A DNA stretch of 64,000 nt from Colocasia esculenta (GCA_014218235.1 CM024755.1:74756631-74820630); one strand, 5' to 3'; positions 21,512 through 31,948 are shown, counted from the stretch's first letter. Program-made: numbers and translations. The notes: generated from the letters alone by a model not told the origin.

Positions 21512-24500
21512 ATGTCGTCAGGTAACCCACTCCGTGGCATACTGGATGCCAACAGATTGACAGGCCCGAACTACTCGGATTGGCTCAGAAACCTGAAGAT
21601 TGTCCTCAGGTCTGAGCGCATTGCCTATGTCCTGGAGGGTGAGATCCCAGCTGAACCACCCCTTGATGCACCTGAAGGGGAAACGCTTGAGTTTGCGAAG
21701 TGGAAGGAGGATTCCACTCTGGCCCAATGCTACATGCTTGCCTCAATGAGCAATGAGTTGCAAAGGCAGCATGAGAACATGGATGCTAGATCCATCATGC
21801 AGCACTTGCAAGAGCTCTTTGAAGAGCAGAGCAGGGTGGAGAGATATGAGATATCCAAGGCCCTGTTCAGAGCTCGCATGGCAGAGGGGTCTTCAGTACA
21901 GACTCATGTGCTGAAGATGATAGAGTGGATTGAGAGGCTCGAAGGGCTTGGTTTTCCTCTTGACAAGGAACTAAGCACGGACCTCATTCTCCAGTCACTT
22001 CCAGATTCATATTCCCAGTTCATTGTGAACTTCACAATGAACAAGATTGAGGTGAGTTTAGCTGAGATGCTCAACATGCTAAAGACTGCTGAGGGCAACC
22101 TTAAGAAGGAAAAGCCCACTGTTCTCATGGTTGGAAAGTCCAACAAGAAGAGGAGAGCAGGGCAAGCCTTTAAGAAAGGCAATGCAAAGAAGCAGTCTAA
22201 GCAGAAACAAAAGAAGGACATAAGCAAAGGAGAAGAAAAGGGCGAGTGCTTCCACTGCAAGAAAAAGGGGCACTGGAAAAGAAATTGCAAGGACTATCTT
22301 GCAATGAAGGCTCAGGAGAAGCAGAAGCTTGGCGAAGCTTCAGGTATCTATATGATAGATCTTCACTTGTCTATTAGAGATTCTACATCTTGGGTTTTAG
22401 ACACTGGATGTGCTTCTCATATCTGCAATGATGTGCAGGTGCTGACAAGTAGAAGGAAGCTGAGCAAGGGCGAGGTGAACTTGAGGCTTGGAAACGGCAC
22501 AAGTGTTGGTGCACACACTGTGGGGACAGTGAAGCTCAAGTTACCTTCTGGAGATTTGCTTTTATTAGATGATTGCTACTATGTGCCTAGTATCATTAAG
22601 AACATTATTTCTGTTTCTTGTTTAGACAGAATTGGATACATGTTTACCATTGAGAACAATAGTTGTTCAGTTTATTTGAGAAATAAACTAGTTGCTTTAG
22701 CAAGTTTGGTGAATGGTTTGTATCTGCTTGATGTCTCTTATGAAAATCTCCATGTTGATGTTTCTCCTAAGAGAAGTAAGAATAGTGTGAACACTGCCTA
22801 CTTATGGCATTGTAGGCTTGGTCACATTGGCGAGAATAGGCTTCAAAAGTTGCATAAGAATGGATACTTGGATCCATTTGATTATGAATCATATGCAACT
22901 TGTGAATCCTGTTTAATGGGTAAGTTGACCAAATCTCCATTTAGTGGACATGGAGATAGGGCCAAGGACATATTGGAACTAATACATTCGGATGTATGTG
23001 GTCCAATGTCTACCCAAGCCAAGGGTGGCTACTCATACTTCATTACATTCACGGATGACTACTCAAGGTTCGGATTTGTTTACTTAATGAAGTACAAATC
23101 TGAAGCCTTTGGGAAATTCCAAGAATTTAAGAATGAAGTTGAGAAACAAACTGGAAAGAGTATTAAAATCCTACGGTCAGACCGAGGAGGTGAATACTTA
23201 AGTACAGAGTTCACACAATTCTTAAAGGACAATGGTATCCTTTCTCAATGGACTCCTCCCTATACACCACAGATGAATGGTGTATCGGAAAGGAGAAATC
23301 GTACCTTGTTGGACATGGTGCGATCCATGATGAGCCGTTCACAGTTACCAGTTTCCTTATGGGGATATGCGCTAGAGTCAGCGGCATATCTGCTGAACAG
23401 GGTTCCAAGTAAATCTGTGTCTTCCACTCCATATGAGATATGGAAGGGTAGAAAGCCTGATTTTAAACATGTTAAAATCTGGGGCTGTCCTGCCCACGTG
23501 AGGAGACATGACCCAGATAAACTGGAATCCAGAACCGATAAGTGCAGGTTTGTTGGATACCCAAAAGAAACGTTTGGGTACTACTTTTACCATCCTGGTG
23601 AACAAAGAGTGTTTGTCGCCAGGAGAGCTGTCTTCTTGGAAGAGGAGTACCTTACCCAAGAGGACAGTGGGAGTAAAGTAGATCTAGAAGAGGTTCTAGA
23701 TCCACAAATTGTGCAAAGTCCACCAGGTGAAACATCGGTTCCGGAACCTGTTCAGGAATATACACACATTCAGCGTAGGTCTGGTAGAGTACCTAGACAG
23801 CCTGAAAGATATGTTGGACATATCAGTGAAGGCATGTCTTATGATGAGGATGATGATCCAAAGACCTACCAAGAGGCTGTTGATTGTCCTCAGTCAGGGA
23901 AATGGCGAGATGCCATGAATTCTGAGATGCAGTCCATGTACACCAACCAAGTTTGGAATTTGGTAGACTTGCCCGAAGGTATTGTACCTATTGGGTGCAA
24001 GTGGATCTTTAAGAGAAAGATCGGTGCAGATGGACAGATCGACACTTATAAGGCAAGGTTGGTGGCAAAGGGGTATCGTCAAAGGCAAGGAATTGACTAT
24101 GACGAAACTTTCTCACCAGTTGCTATGATAAAGTCGATCAGAATTCTTCTTGCCATTGCTGCATACTTTGATTACGAGATCTGGCAGATGGATGTAAAAA
24201 CCGCTTTCCTTAATGGAAACATTGAGGAGGAAGTGTATATGATACAACCTGAGGGTTTTACATCCAAAGAGTGTCCAGACAAAGTATGCAAGCTTCAAAG
24301 ATCCATCTATGGATTGAAGCAAGCTTCTCGTAGTTGGAACATAAGGTTTGATGAGGCTATCAAATCTTATGACTTCATTAAGAATGAAGATGAACCATGT
24401 GTGTATAAGAAAATCAGTGGGAGTGCTATCACTTTTCTCGTACTTTACGTTGATGACATCTTACTCATTGGGAATGATGTAGGGATGCTATCATCAGTAA

Positions 24501-25432
24501 AGGTTTGGTTGTCAAAGAACTTCTCCATGAAGGATTTGGGAGAAGCATCCTACGTATTGGGAATACGTATCTATAGAGATAGATCTAAGAGGATGCTTGG
24601 CTTGACCCAATCCATGTACATAGATACCATTGTCAAAAGGTTTGGCATGGAAAATTCCAAGAGAGGTCTCATACCTATGAGACATGGGATTATTCTCTCT
24701 AAGGAGCAGTCTCCTAAGACTCCTGAAGAGAGGGCAGCCATGGATAGAGTCCCCTATGCCTCGGCTATAGGGTCTATCATGTATGCCATGCTATGTACAA
24801 GACCTGATGTGGCATTTGCTCTAAGTGTTACGAGCAGATATCAGGCAAATCCAGGTGAAACACACTGGATGGCTGTGAAATGTATCCTTAAGTACTTGAG
24901 AAGGACTAAGGATATATTTCTGGTCTATGGAGGAGGGGACTTGAAACTTCGGGCATATACTGACTCGAGTTTCCAGTCAGACCCAGATGATAGCAAGTCT
25001 ACATCTGGGTTTGTGTTCACTTTGAACGGGGGTGCAGTGAGCTGGAAGAGTTCCAAGCAAGAAACCACTGCAGACTCGACGACAGAAGCTGAGTACATTG
25101 CTGCAGCTGAAGCCGCCAAGGAGGCAGTGTGGATGAAGAAGTTCATCACCGACCTTGGTGTGGTGCCAGGTGACTCTGATCCAATCCCATTGCTGTGTGA
25201 CAACAATGGGGCCATTGCGCAAGCGAAAGAGCCGCGGTCTCATCAGAAGTCGAAGCACATTCTGAGGCGATTTCACCTGATCAGGGAGATAATCACTAGA
25301 GGAGATGTACTGGTGGAAAGAGTTCCTTCAGTCGACAACATTGCAGATCCATTGACGAAGCCTCTGTCTCAAATTGTGTTTGAGCGCCACCTAGAGTCTA
25401 TGGGTTTAAGACATAAAGGTGATTGGCTTTAG
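21512..25432 (+). CDS. gag-pol: Copia Gag-Pol polyprotein
   Basis: 1306 codons, one open frame. Gag occupies about residues 1-270: capsid-like LDANRLTGPNYSDWLRNLKI, and a zinc knuckle with C246, C249, H254 and C259 after a lysine-rich stretch. Aspartic protease: WVLDTGCASH with D297. Integrase: zinc-binding HCRLGH...CESC (H433, H438, C464, C467) and catalytic D494, D557, E593. Reverse transcriptase about 815-1060 with YVDD at 979-982. RNase H about 1145-1280 with D1151, TEAEY near 1192, LCDNN D1230 and ADPLTKPL. The order protease-integrase-RT-RNase H defines Ty1/copia. Every catalytic motif is present and nothing interrupts the frame, so the element may be autonomous. The stop lies 14 bases before the 3' LTR. 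Confidence 0.97.
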   Translation: MSSGNPLRGILDANRLTGPNYSDWLRNLKIVLRSERIAYVLEGEIPAEPPLDAPEGETLEFAKWKEDSTLAQCYMLASMSNELQRQHENMDARSIMQHLQELFEEQSRVERYEISKALFRARMAEGSSVQTHVLKMIEWIERLEGLGFPLDKELSTDLILQSLPDSYSQFIVNFTMNKIEVSLAEMLNMLKTAEGNLKKEKPTVLMVGKSNKKRRAGQAFKKGNAKKQSKQKQKKDISKGEEKGECFHCKKKGHWKRNCKDYLAMKAQEKQKLGEASGIYMIDLHLSIRDSTSWVLDTGCASHICNDVQVLTSRRKLSKGEVNLRLGNGTSVGAHTVGTVKLKLPSGDLLLLDDCYYVPSIIKNIISVSCLDRIGYMFTIENNSCSVYLRNKLVALASLVNGLYLLDVSYENLHVDVSPKRSKNSVNTAYLWHCRLGHIGENRLQKLHKNGYLDPFDYESYATCESCLMGKLTKSPFSGHGDRAKDILELIHSDVCGPMSTQAKGGYSYFITFTDDYSRFGFVYLMKYKSEAFGKFQEFKNEVEKQTGKSIKILRSDRGGEYLSTEFTQFLKDNGILSQWTPPYTPQMNGVSERRNRTLLDMVRSMMSRSQLPVSLWGYALESAAYLLNRVPSKSVSSTPYEIWKGRKPDFKHVKIWGCPAHVRRHDPDKLESRTDKCRFVGYPKETFGYYFYHPGEQRVFVARRAVFLEEEYLTQEDSGSKVDLEEVLDPQIVQSPPGETSVPEPVQEYTHIQRRSGRVPRQPERYVGHISEGMSYDEDDDPKTYQEAVDCPQSGKWRDAMNSEMQSMYTNQVWNLVDLPEGIVPIGCKWIFKRKIGADGQIDTYKARLVAKGYRQRQGIDYDETFSPVAMIKSIRILLAIAAYFDYEIWQMDVKTAFLNGNIEEEVYMIQPEGFTSKECPDKVCKLQRSIYGLKQASRSWNIRFDEAIKSYDFIKNEDEPCVYKKISGSAITFLVLYVDDILLIGNDVGMLSSVKVWLSKNFSMKDLGEASYVLGIRIYRDRSKRMLGLTQSMYIDTIVKRFGMENSKRGLIPMRHGIILSKEQSPKTPEERAAMDRVPYASAIGSIMYAMLCTRPDVAFALSVTSRYQANPGETHWMAVKCILKYLRRTKDIFLVYGGGDLKLRAYTDSSFQSDPDDSKSTSGFVFTLNGGAVSWKSSKQETTADSTTEAEYIAAAEAAKEAVWMKKFITDLGVVPGDSDPIPLLCDNNGAIAQAKEPRSHQKSKHILRRFHLIREIITRGDVLVERVPSVDNIADPLTKPLSQIVFERHLESMGLRHKGDWL

Positions 25433-25435
25433 TCC

Positions 25436-25446
25436 AAGTGGGAGAT
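25436..25446 (+). promoter_or_regulatory. Polypurine tract
   Basis: AAGTGGGAGAT lies directly before the TGTTAG start of the 3' LTR. It is the usual primer for plus-strand DNA synthesis in copia elements. Confidence 0.9.
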
Positions 25447-26947
25447 TGTTAGTTATGGGTGTCCTCAAGCCAATCATAACTTGTACAATCTTGTTCTTTG
25501 ATAATAATAATAAGGCTTTTATATTCATTATGTGTAATTCGTTTATCGTTTCATTATGAAGTCCATGAATATGCGCAATGGATATTAATTATGATGAGAT
25601 CATAACAATGAGATTAATATCCTTTAAACGTATATTCTTAATTGTTCCTAGTCGGAGGATATTCGAGAAGGACATCGGATATCCGGTTAGACTAGTACAG
25701 GTTGCACCTGCTCATATGATGAGGGTGACTGGTCTCATAGTCACTTGTGTGGAGACACTAAGGTGAATCTGTAGGTGCTCATTGGAGAATGAGTTCACTG
25801 AACTGATCCGTTATGAATCGCTGGATGGTAATGTTACCTAACTGTCAACCAGCTAGATTCATTGTCACAGTGGCGTGATTGGTCCTTAGACCTGAGACAC
25901 CAAGGACACCTTGTTGGTGGACTTCTGGGTTTTGACCTTGACTTATAGATCTCTAGCCATGAGGTCTTAATCAGTTAAGTGTTCGGATCTAGCGGAATAC
26001 CTTCGAAGGTGATTGTGTGGTCAATATGGGATCGCTCGCTCTCGGTAATAGGAGAGTGAATGCTCTACGGAAGGATGCCTGATAGTCCCTGGCCAGGGCA
26101 AGACTACTTATCAGAAAAGGAGTTTTCTGATATTGTTATGCGGCATCTAAACCAAGTGAGTACACACATTAGGGTTTGACAGTTGACCATACCCTAAGTG
26201 CACTCGGGAGCATTGTACGAGCGAAGGATTATAGTCACGTGGTAACTGATGATACAAAAGGTTCCTTGAATGGGTTGCTGAACCCCAATGCTTTCCAGGA
26301 TCAAGTGGTGTTGCTTGGCACCCAACTTGATTGGAAGCCCGGTCAATTATCGTGAGACGATAATTGATTGTGTAATTAATTAATATGAGATGTTAATTAA
26401 TTACCATAAGTCAATAAAGAGTTATTGAGCTTAATGGGCTGAAAACTGGACTAGCAGTTGGGCCTAGAGGGTCACACGCATAAGAGTTCCGAGCAGACTG
26501 GGCAAGGTGTTCTTTATAGACAATGACTGGGTTTTTGTGAAAAACCGCGTGTCTATAAATATACGCTGAGAGTTAAACCCTGGCCAAGCTCCAGGCTTAA
26601 CCCTGGCCGCCCCCCTCCTCTCTCTCTCCCAGGGCGCCCCCCATCCTCTCTCTCCTCTCTCCTGCACATGGTGGAGCTGAGATCCGGGAGACGCGTGGAG
26701 AACGAGGAGATCCCGTCTGCGTCCGGAGCTCGCGTGGATACGTCTAGAGGCCGGACACTTGAACGGCTTGAAGCACCGGCGCCTCCTGCGCCACCTCCTC
26801 CCCGGATTCGGGAGTTACGCAACCCCGCAAAGGTAAAGATGAGATCTGCATGTGCGTGGTTTCTCCGTTTTTGTTCGATCCGACCACCAGCAACGATATC
26901 TACCCGAGGGATTCGCGTTTCCGCTGCGCTCTATACGAAACCTTACA
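25447..26947 (+). repeat. 3' LTR of the copia element
   Basis: About 98% identical to the 5' LTR. It keeps the TATA box, the open 55-codon exon from 26668 and the donor AAG/GTAAAG. It is followed by target duplication CCTTA and then by the rest of LTR-like copy IV. Confidence 0.95.
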
Positions 26948-27724
26948 CCTTAAAGTGTATAAAATGATAATGTGCATGTATAAGAATGTGTAGAAACCAT
27001 GATAGAAATGTTTCTTTTTATGCATGCAAGAATCCCATGTTTGGTTGCTTCCATGATATAGCCTCATTTGAAATGTAGCTTTCATGTGATTACATGAGTA
27101 GAAAGCATGTGATAGGATATTTATTTTGGAATGGCTTAACTCATGTACCACGTGTTTTAAATGTTGTAGAATTATCATGATAGGTTGTCTTTTATCAATG
27201 TCCAAGCATGCTATATGTTTTGCTTGTAAATTGGAATGAAAAACCTACTGTGATATATGCATGTATGACGTGTATGGTGTTATTTGCTGAGTCTTTTAGA
27301 CTCACTCCTTGCTTCGGCGTACATGTTTAGTAGGTGATACACCTCTGGAGGAGACCGTAGAGAGCGACTCCGAGCGCGGGGAGTAGCTTGGCGGAGTTGT
27401 AGTTGAGACATTTTGACTTCCATCGTATGTAAATTGAGGCATTGTAATAGGAACACTATGAAATTATGGACAACTATGTGTTTGAATTTAGTACTTCATT
27501 ATGTGAACTTTAATTCTTTTAAATTGTCATTGGATCATGTATGTTAAATGTGGATGATGAAATGAAATGAAAGACCTTGTTCTTTTACTTCCGCTACTTT
27601 GTATCTATGTTTGTGTATATCTCAATCATGTGATAGCGTTTGGGTAAATGTCCCACTGTGATAACGTTCACTATACCGATGTGGGTTGGTATAACCGTAC
27701 CGATATAATGAGGGTCGTCACACT

Positions 27725-28460
27725 GTAACTACTTACATCGAATATTGTAAGTGATGTGAAGACTTACAGTAAGTGATGTGTAGACTTACTATAAGTGATG
27801 TGTAGATTTACTATAAGTAATATCAAGACTTATTATAAGTGATGTATAAATTTATTGTTAGTGATATCAAAACTTACTGTAAGTGATGTATAGATATATT
27901 GTAAGTGATATCAAGACTTACTATAAGTATTATAAATATATGAGAAAAATAATGGATATTATGTTGTACCACAAATGTGGTTGTAGCTTAGTGGTAAGTA
28001 TTCTATGTTGAGTTTGTGGAGACCTAAGTTCGAATCCTAGTAGTCACAAATAAATAGAGTTTTTTTTCTTCTAAAAACTTAAATTATAGGCTATAATTGA
28101 TACCAAGATTTACTGTAAACGATGTCAAATGCTTATTGTAAGTGATATGAAGGCTTACTATAAGTGATATATACACTTACTGTAAGTGATATCAAATACT
28201 TATTATAAGTGATATCAAAAGCTTACTGTAAGTGATATAAAGACTTATTGTAAGTGATATCAAAGGTTTACTGTAAGTGATATGAAGACTTACTGTAAGT
28301 GATATATAGATTTACTGTAAGTGATATCAAAGACTTACTATAAGTGATATAAAAGCTTACTGTAAGTGATATGAAGATTTACCATAAGTAATGTATAGAC
28401 TTTACTGTAAGTGATATCAAAGCTTATTGTAAGCAATATGTACACTTATTGTAATGAATG
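27725..28460. repeat. Tandem array of a 13-bp palindrome, right arm
   Basis: About 28 units of ACTTACTGTAAGTGATATC-type sequence, spaced about 21-23 bases and interrupted once by the tRNA-like block. The 13-mer ACTTACTGTAAGT equals its own reverse complement except for the middle base. Confidence 0.85.
27977..28047 (+). repeat. tRNA-like sequence with perfect box A and box B, right arm
   Basis: 71 nt. Box A TAGCTTAGTGG and box B GTTCGAATCC fit the pol III consensus exactly. Acceptor GTGGTTG pairs with TAGTCAC using three wobbles, the D stem is GCTT/AAGT, an anticodon stem CTATG/TGTGG (mostly wobble) holds loop TTGAGTT, and the T arm is CTAAG/CCTAG around TTCGAAT with one mismatch. The wobble-rich stems and the presence in both arms argue for a tRNA-derived, SINE-like or promoter role over a working tRNA gene. 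Confidence 0.6.
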
Positions 28461-28769
28461 TAAGTCTACATAGAGAGAGACCAGAAAAATGAAGGATAAA
28501 ATAGGACAAAGTTGATGTTAAAAGGACGAATTGTCTCCCAAGACTCATAAGTGTTGAGAAACTAAAAGTAGGGACTAAAAATCAAACAACACAAAAAACA
28601 AAGGACTATGTGACTTCTGGCCTTCTGATAGGGATTATAAATTAAGTCAGACCCTCTGATAAGGACCTCTGATTAATTTGCCCATTAATTTACCTTACTT
28701 TTTATCATGGTGAAATTTTGCCACATATTTTTATTTTCTTTATTTTTTATGTCACCTCATTGTCCTTTT

Positions 28770-28975
28770 GAGAGAGAGAGGGGGTGGTGGGGTGGAGAGA
28801 GAGAGATGGTGGAGTGTAGAGAGAGAGAGCAATGAGAGAGAGAGAGAGAGAGGAGAGAGAGATATATAAAAAGAGGGAGAGAGGTGACATGGTGCAGAGA
28901 GAGAGTAGGGAAAGAGAGAGAGCGAATAGTGAGAGATAGAGAGAGCAATGAGAAAGAACGGGGAGAGAGAGCCAT
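28770..28975. repeat. (GA)n-rich simple sequence
   Basis: About 200 bases dominated by GAGAGAGAG runs with short interruptions (GGTGG, GCAATG). It lies just outside the foldback element. Confidence 0.85.
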
Positions 28976-28979
28976 TTCG

Positions 28980-30160
28980 TGGTCGCTAGACACTTTGAAA
29001 AACATATTTTATATATATACTCTTATTTACATAATTTGATTAAAACTCTAATTTTTGTTGGGGGTGGGGGGGGGGGGATTCTAGAATTATGAATCCTCTT
29101 GATTTTATATGAATTGTGACATAATATGTCATGAAATTTGAAAATTTTAAATCCTCTCAAAATTGTTTTTCTAAGAAGATAGTATATTTTCATATAAATG
29201 AGAAGTAAAATATGTTTAGCAGAGGTGAGAATATGCATGATTAGGAATTTAATTTGAGTTTTTGCATTACAAACATGTTTTGTTGATCACCATTAAATTG
29301 TTACTTGAATGGTTTTGATGATGACAAAATTGTTGAACTATCTTGACGATGACAAAATATTTAATGATGATTAAATAAATACATGATATATACATTACAT
29401 CTAATGTTTGATAAATTAATTGGCTTCATGACATATTAACTATTAAGTGTGAGATCGACTAGTTATTTTTTGGTATGAAGTTGAAGACATCTCGAGAGTG
29501 AAAGTCTGATATCGACTACAGTATAAGCCTATTAGCAGTCGAAGTCTTAACTTCAACTAACGAATACTTATAATGTAAGTTGAAGTAAAACTATGACTAA
29601 GACTCAATCGAAGTCTCACTCTGACTTGTCCATGAGTCGAAGTCCAACTCCAACTATAATTGACTAGCTACACGAGTCGAAGTCCACTTTGAATCATGTG
29701 TTATCGTGACAGTCGACATTATTTATTTAATATTTTGCAAATACCCCAATGACAATAATATCTAAATACTATACCATGGCCTAAGGTATTATTGAACCTA
29801 AAAAAAATTTCGAGGTACGAACGAAGGTCAGGCAATAAACTCCCGGAAAATTGTAAAGCTTCGAAAAAATCCTCGGGCCCGCCTATCTCGAACACCTGAG
29901 ATAAACGAGTGCGAAGATATTTATTCTAGTTTAATTCAAGATGTATTTTAAATATATATATAATGCTTTGATAGCGCGACATGTTGAGATATACAACCTC
30001 TATTGTGCAAGGTCAACGCAATTCCGGTCAAAAATGGTCGCAACAAACGAACACTCTCGGGTCAATAAAGCAGCCCCGACAACTGGAAGTTGACGACTGA
30101 TGTACTTCAAGGAGCTCCAAGTGGAAGAAAAAAGTCTAAGCAGGGCCACCTTTATAGTAG
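28980..30160. other. AT-rich DNA with scattered GTCGAAGTC words
   Basis: No gene recognised. A G run is at about 29059-29078. Between 29460 and 29720 the word AGTCGAAGTC recurs about five times at irregular spacing, probably a decayed tandem array. After 29800 the sequence is more GC-balanced and may belong to an unidentified LTR. Confidence 0.4.
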
Positions 30161-30169
30161 TGGGACAGG

Positions 30170-30480
30170 GAATCACCCCCACGGGGGGGTTTCCACGTCC
30201 GAGCACTCCCCACAGGGGGGTTTCCGTGCTAGCAGACCCCCACGCGGGGTTTCCCCGCCGGCAGACCCCCCACGGGGGGGGGGGGGGGGGTTTGTGATGG
30301 ACCCCGGGGGGGGGGGGGGGGTTCCTAAGCAGATCCCCGCCCCCACACGAGGGGTTTCCCTACCATCAGACCCCCTACGGGGGGTTCTGCGCAGACCCCT
30401 AACCCCCCCTACCACGGGGGGGTTTTTGCGCCAAGACCCCCACAGGCAGCCAAAGCTACCCGAGGGACCTTCCCTTGGCC
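30170..30480. repeat. C/G-run minisatellite
   Basis: About ten degenerate units of roughly 28-32 bases, each with a C run (GACCCCC), CACG, and a G run followed by TTTCC. Two units have expanded G tracts of 17-18 bases (about 30279-30290 and 30305-30320). The G-rich strand has four or more close G runs and could form quadruplexes. Confidence 0.75.
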
Positions 30481-30559
30481 CCCAAAGACCTCTATAAATT
30501 GTTGGATCGAGATGGAGCTTTAGATGTCCTAGGTGAATATGACTTCTTGCACTTTTAAA

Positions 30560-31450
30560 AACTTATCTGAAAATAAGATAACACTAGATAGTAACATTAG
30601 TACTTAGTGTGGTGTGTGTGAAATAAGTGCAAACTTGGCAGAAACAATCACACAAAGTGCATAAAGATTTATCTTGGTTCGGCTCTTCCAAATAGAAGTT
30701 CTACATCCAGTCCCCAAGAACCCCTTGAGATTTTCACTAACTATCAAGAACACTTGACCATCTCTCAACCGAGAGGTATTACACTCACTTGCTCCCAAGT
30801 AAGTCTTCCCTTCATAGAGCAGTATTACAACCTCCTACCACAATAGGCCCTCCCTTCTACCAAAGGGGAACTACAGGGAACAAACCCCCTGCTGGTTACA
30901 ACACTGAAATAAACACAATGTGTCTGCTCAGAAAATGAGCAAACACAGAAGATCAGAAAGAGATTACAAATATGAAAGACTACTCTAACTCTTTCTAACT
31001 GTGAGGGTGGACAAGAAAATCTAGAACTTTGAATGACACCCAAGAAACTTCTGAATGCAAGAGAGCAAGGAAGTCACAACTTGAACAGATGGCTCTCTTG
31101 AGATCTTGTACACTCGTCTTCTTTCTCTTTATGGGTGTAGTGTGTGTCTATGTACACTTGCGCATGTATGTGTATCTGTGGCTCTCACCTATGTCTTCTT
31201 TTAGTATTTCAAACTTCAACTTCATATATAACCTTCAGGGTCTTCAACTTCCCATTTGAATGTAGCCGTTTGAATTTGAACGTTGTGAGTCTTGAGACTG
31301 GTGAGATGTCCATCATCAGGTCTTTGAGTCTCAACGACTTTAGGGTATTTGGATAGCTGCATGGTTCTGTGGACAGCTGTAATAAATGCACACACCATAC
31401 CCATGCAAAGTCTTTTCTCTATCTCGGGGTTAGACTTGTGAGAGATAAAA
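30560..31450 (-). mobile_element. SIRE-like copia LTR fragment
   Basis: The block near 30665-30730 (TATCTTGGTTCGGCTC, TCTACATCCAGTCCCCAAG) matches in sequence and order the block in the SIRE-like LTR at 47505-47560 (TATCCTGGTTCGGATC, CCTACGTCCAGTCCTCAAG). ACTCAC- and CTTCCC-rich stretches follow in both. Ends are not defined and no coding region adjoins. 31450-31948 is AT-rich with nothing recognised. Confidence 0.45.
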
Positions 31451-31948
31451 TAATAATAGAAAGTAAGAGACAAGTCGTTTAGAAAAGTTATCTATCGGTT
31501 CTAGAGAAAAGGTCTGTCCTTTGAACAGTACTAAGGTAGGTGAGCGTTCTAGGAGGTATGGACACCTGATTGATGCGCAGTACCCGTGCAAAATGCTTTT
31601 CCTTAAAATCTGGAAACTTAATAGTTCAAAGGACACTTGCAGATGTCTTTGTAAGACACGTAGTTGTCCTGAAAACTCACTATGAATCTAAGGCTTCAAA
31701 TATGGTTGTAACAAGAAATATTAAATAAAGAAAGTTAGAGAAGTACTTTTATTAAATAGATTATCATACAGATAATAGAAAGAATATTACAGTGTAAATC
31801 ATATATTAATCTTATTTATTAAATGATTCCATAAGGATTAAAAAGATAATAGGAATAATAATAATAATACATTGGTTGATATGCAAGTATGATAATAGTC
31901 ATTACAGAAATCAAGTATAGTAAATAAAAAAAGTCGATACCTTTGTCA

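Larger units (their letters stand above)
17849..26947 (+). mobile_element. Complete Ty1/copia retrotransposon, 9.1 kb
   Basis: Two LTRs of about 1.5 kb (17849-19350 and 25447-26947), a TGGTATCAGAGC primer site, one 1306-codon gag-pol frame and a polypurine tract. The target duplication is CCTTA (17844-17848 and 26948-26952). I count about 26 substitutions and 3 single-base indels between the LTRs, about 2%, so the insertion is young compared with its host unit. No stop or frameshift breaks gag-pol. Gag starts in the style of the Tork/TAR/Angela group (LDANRLTGPNYSDWLRNLKI), but the exact lineage is not settled. Confidence 0.95.
12067..27722 (+). mobile_element. 3.26-kb LTR-like unit (copy IV), split by two insertions
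   Basis: Starts TGTAAGGCCCTCGAAT and ends AGGGTCGTCACA, with 5-bp target duplication CTGTA (12062-12066 and 27723-27727). Its own DNA is 12067-14168, about 17466-17848 and about 26953-27722, together about 3.26 kb. This is the same length and order as the unit at 42087-45356. It has no coding capacity, no internal region and no repeated ends, so it behaves as a solo LTR of a large-LTR element; very long LTRs with such termini are typical of the Tekay/Del chromoviruses. A TATA element (CTCCTATAAACC) is at about 12540. Confidence 0.8.
27723..28697 (+). mobile_element. Right half of the long inverted-repeat (foldback) element
   Basis: Reverse complement of 11037-12066 in the same order, outward: palindrome array, a block with AATATATGAGAAAAATAATG, the tRNA-like sequence (27977-28047), a second palindrome array (28100-28460), then a block with AAAAGGACGAATTGTCTCCC and CTCTGATAAGGACC. 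Homology with the left arm fades near 28697. It begins with the CTGTA target duplication of LTR-like copy IV. Confidence 0.75.

Noticed and set aside
12067..27722. Reading copy IV as a complete LTR retrotransposon whose internal region is 14169-26947
   Set aside because: The two inner segments carry their own target duplications (TTTGG, CCTTA), and the three pieces of copy IV join into one unit collinear with copy I. They are nested insertions.
27977..28047. Functional tRNA gene
   Set aside because: Box A and box B are good, but the acceptor and anticodon stems depend on wobble pairs and the sequence is part of a repeat present in both arms of a transposon-like palindrome.
28757..29005. 82-codon frame in the GA-rich stretch
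   Set aside because: It is Ser/Leu repeats from (GA)n simple sequence on the opposite strand.
30090..30497. 135-codon frame through the C/G-run minisatellite
   Set aside because: The frame stays open only because the repeat unit lacks stops. The product is a low-complexity Pro/Arg/Gly repeat.
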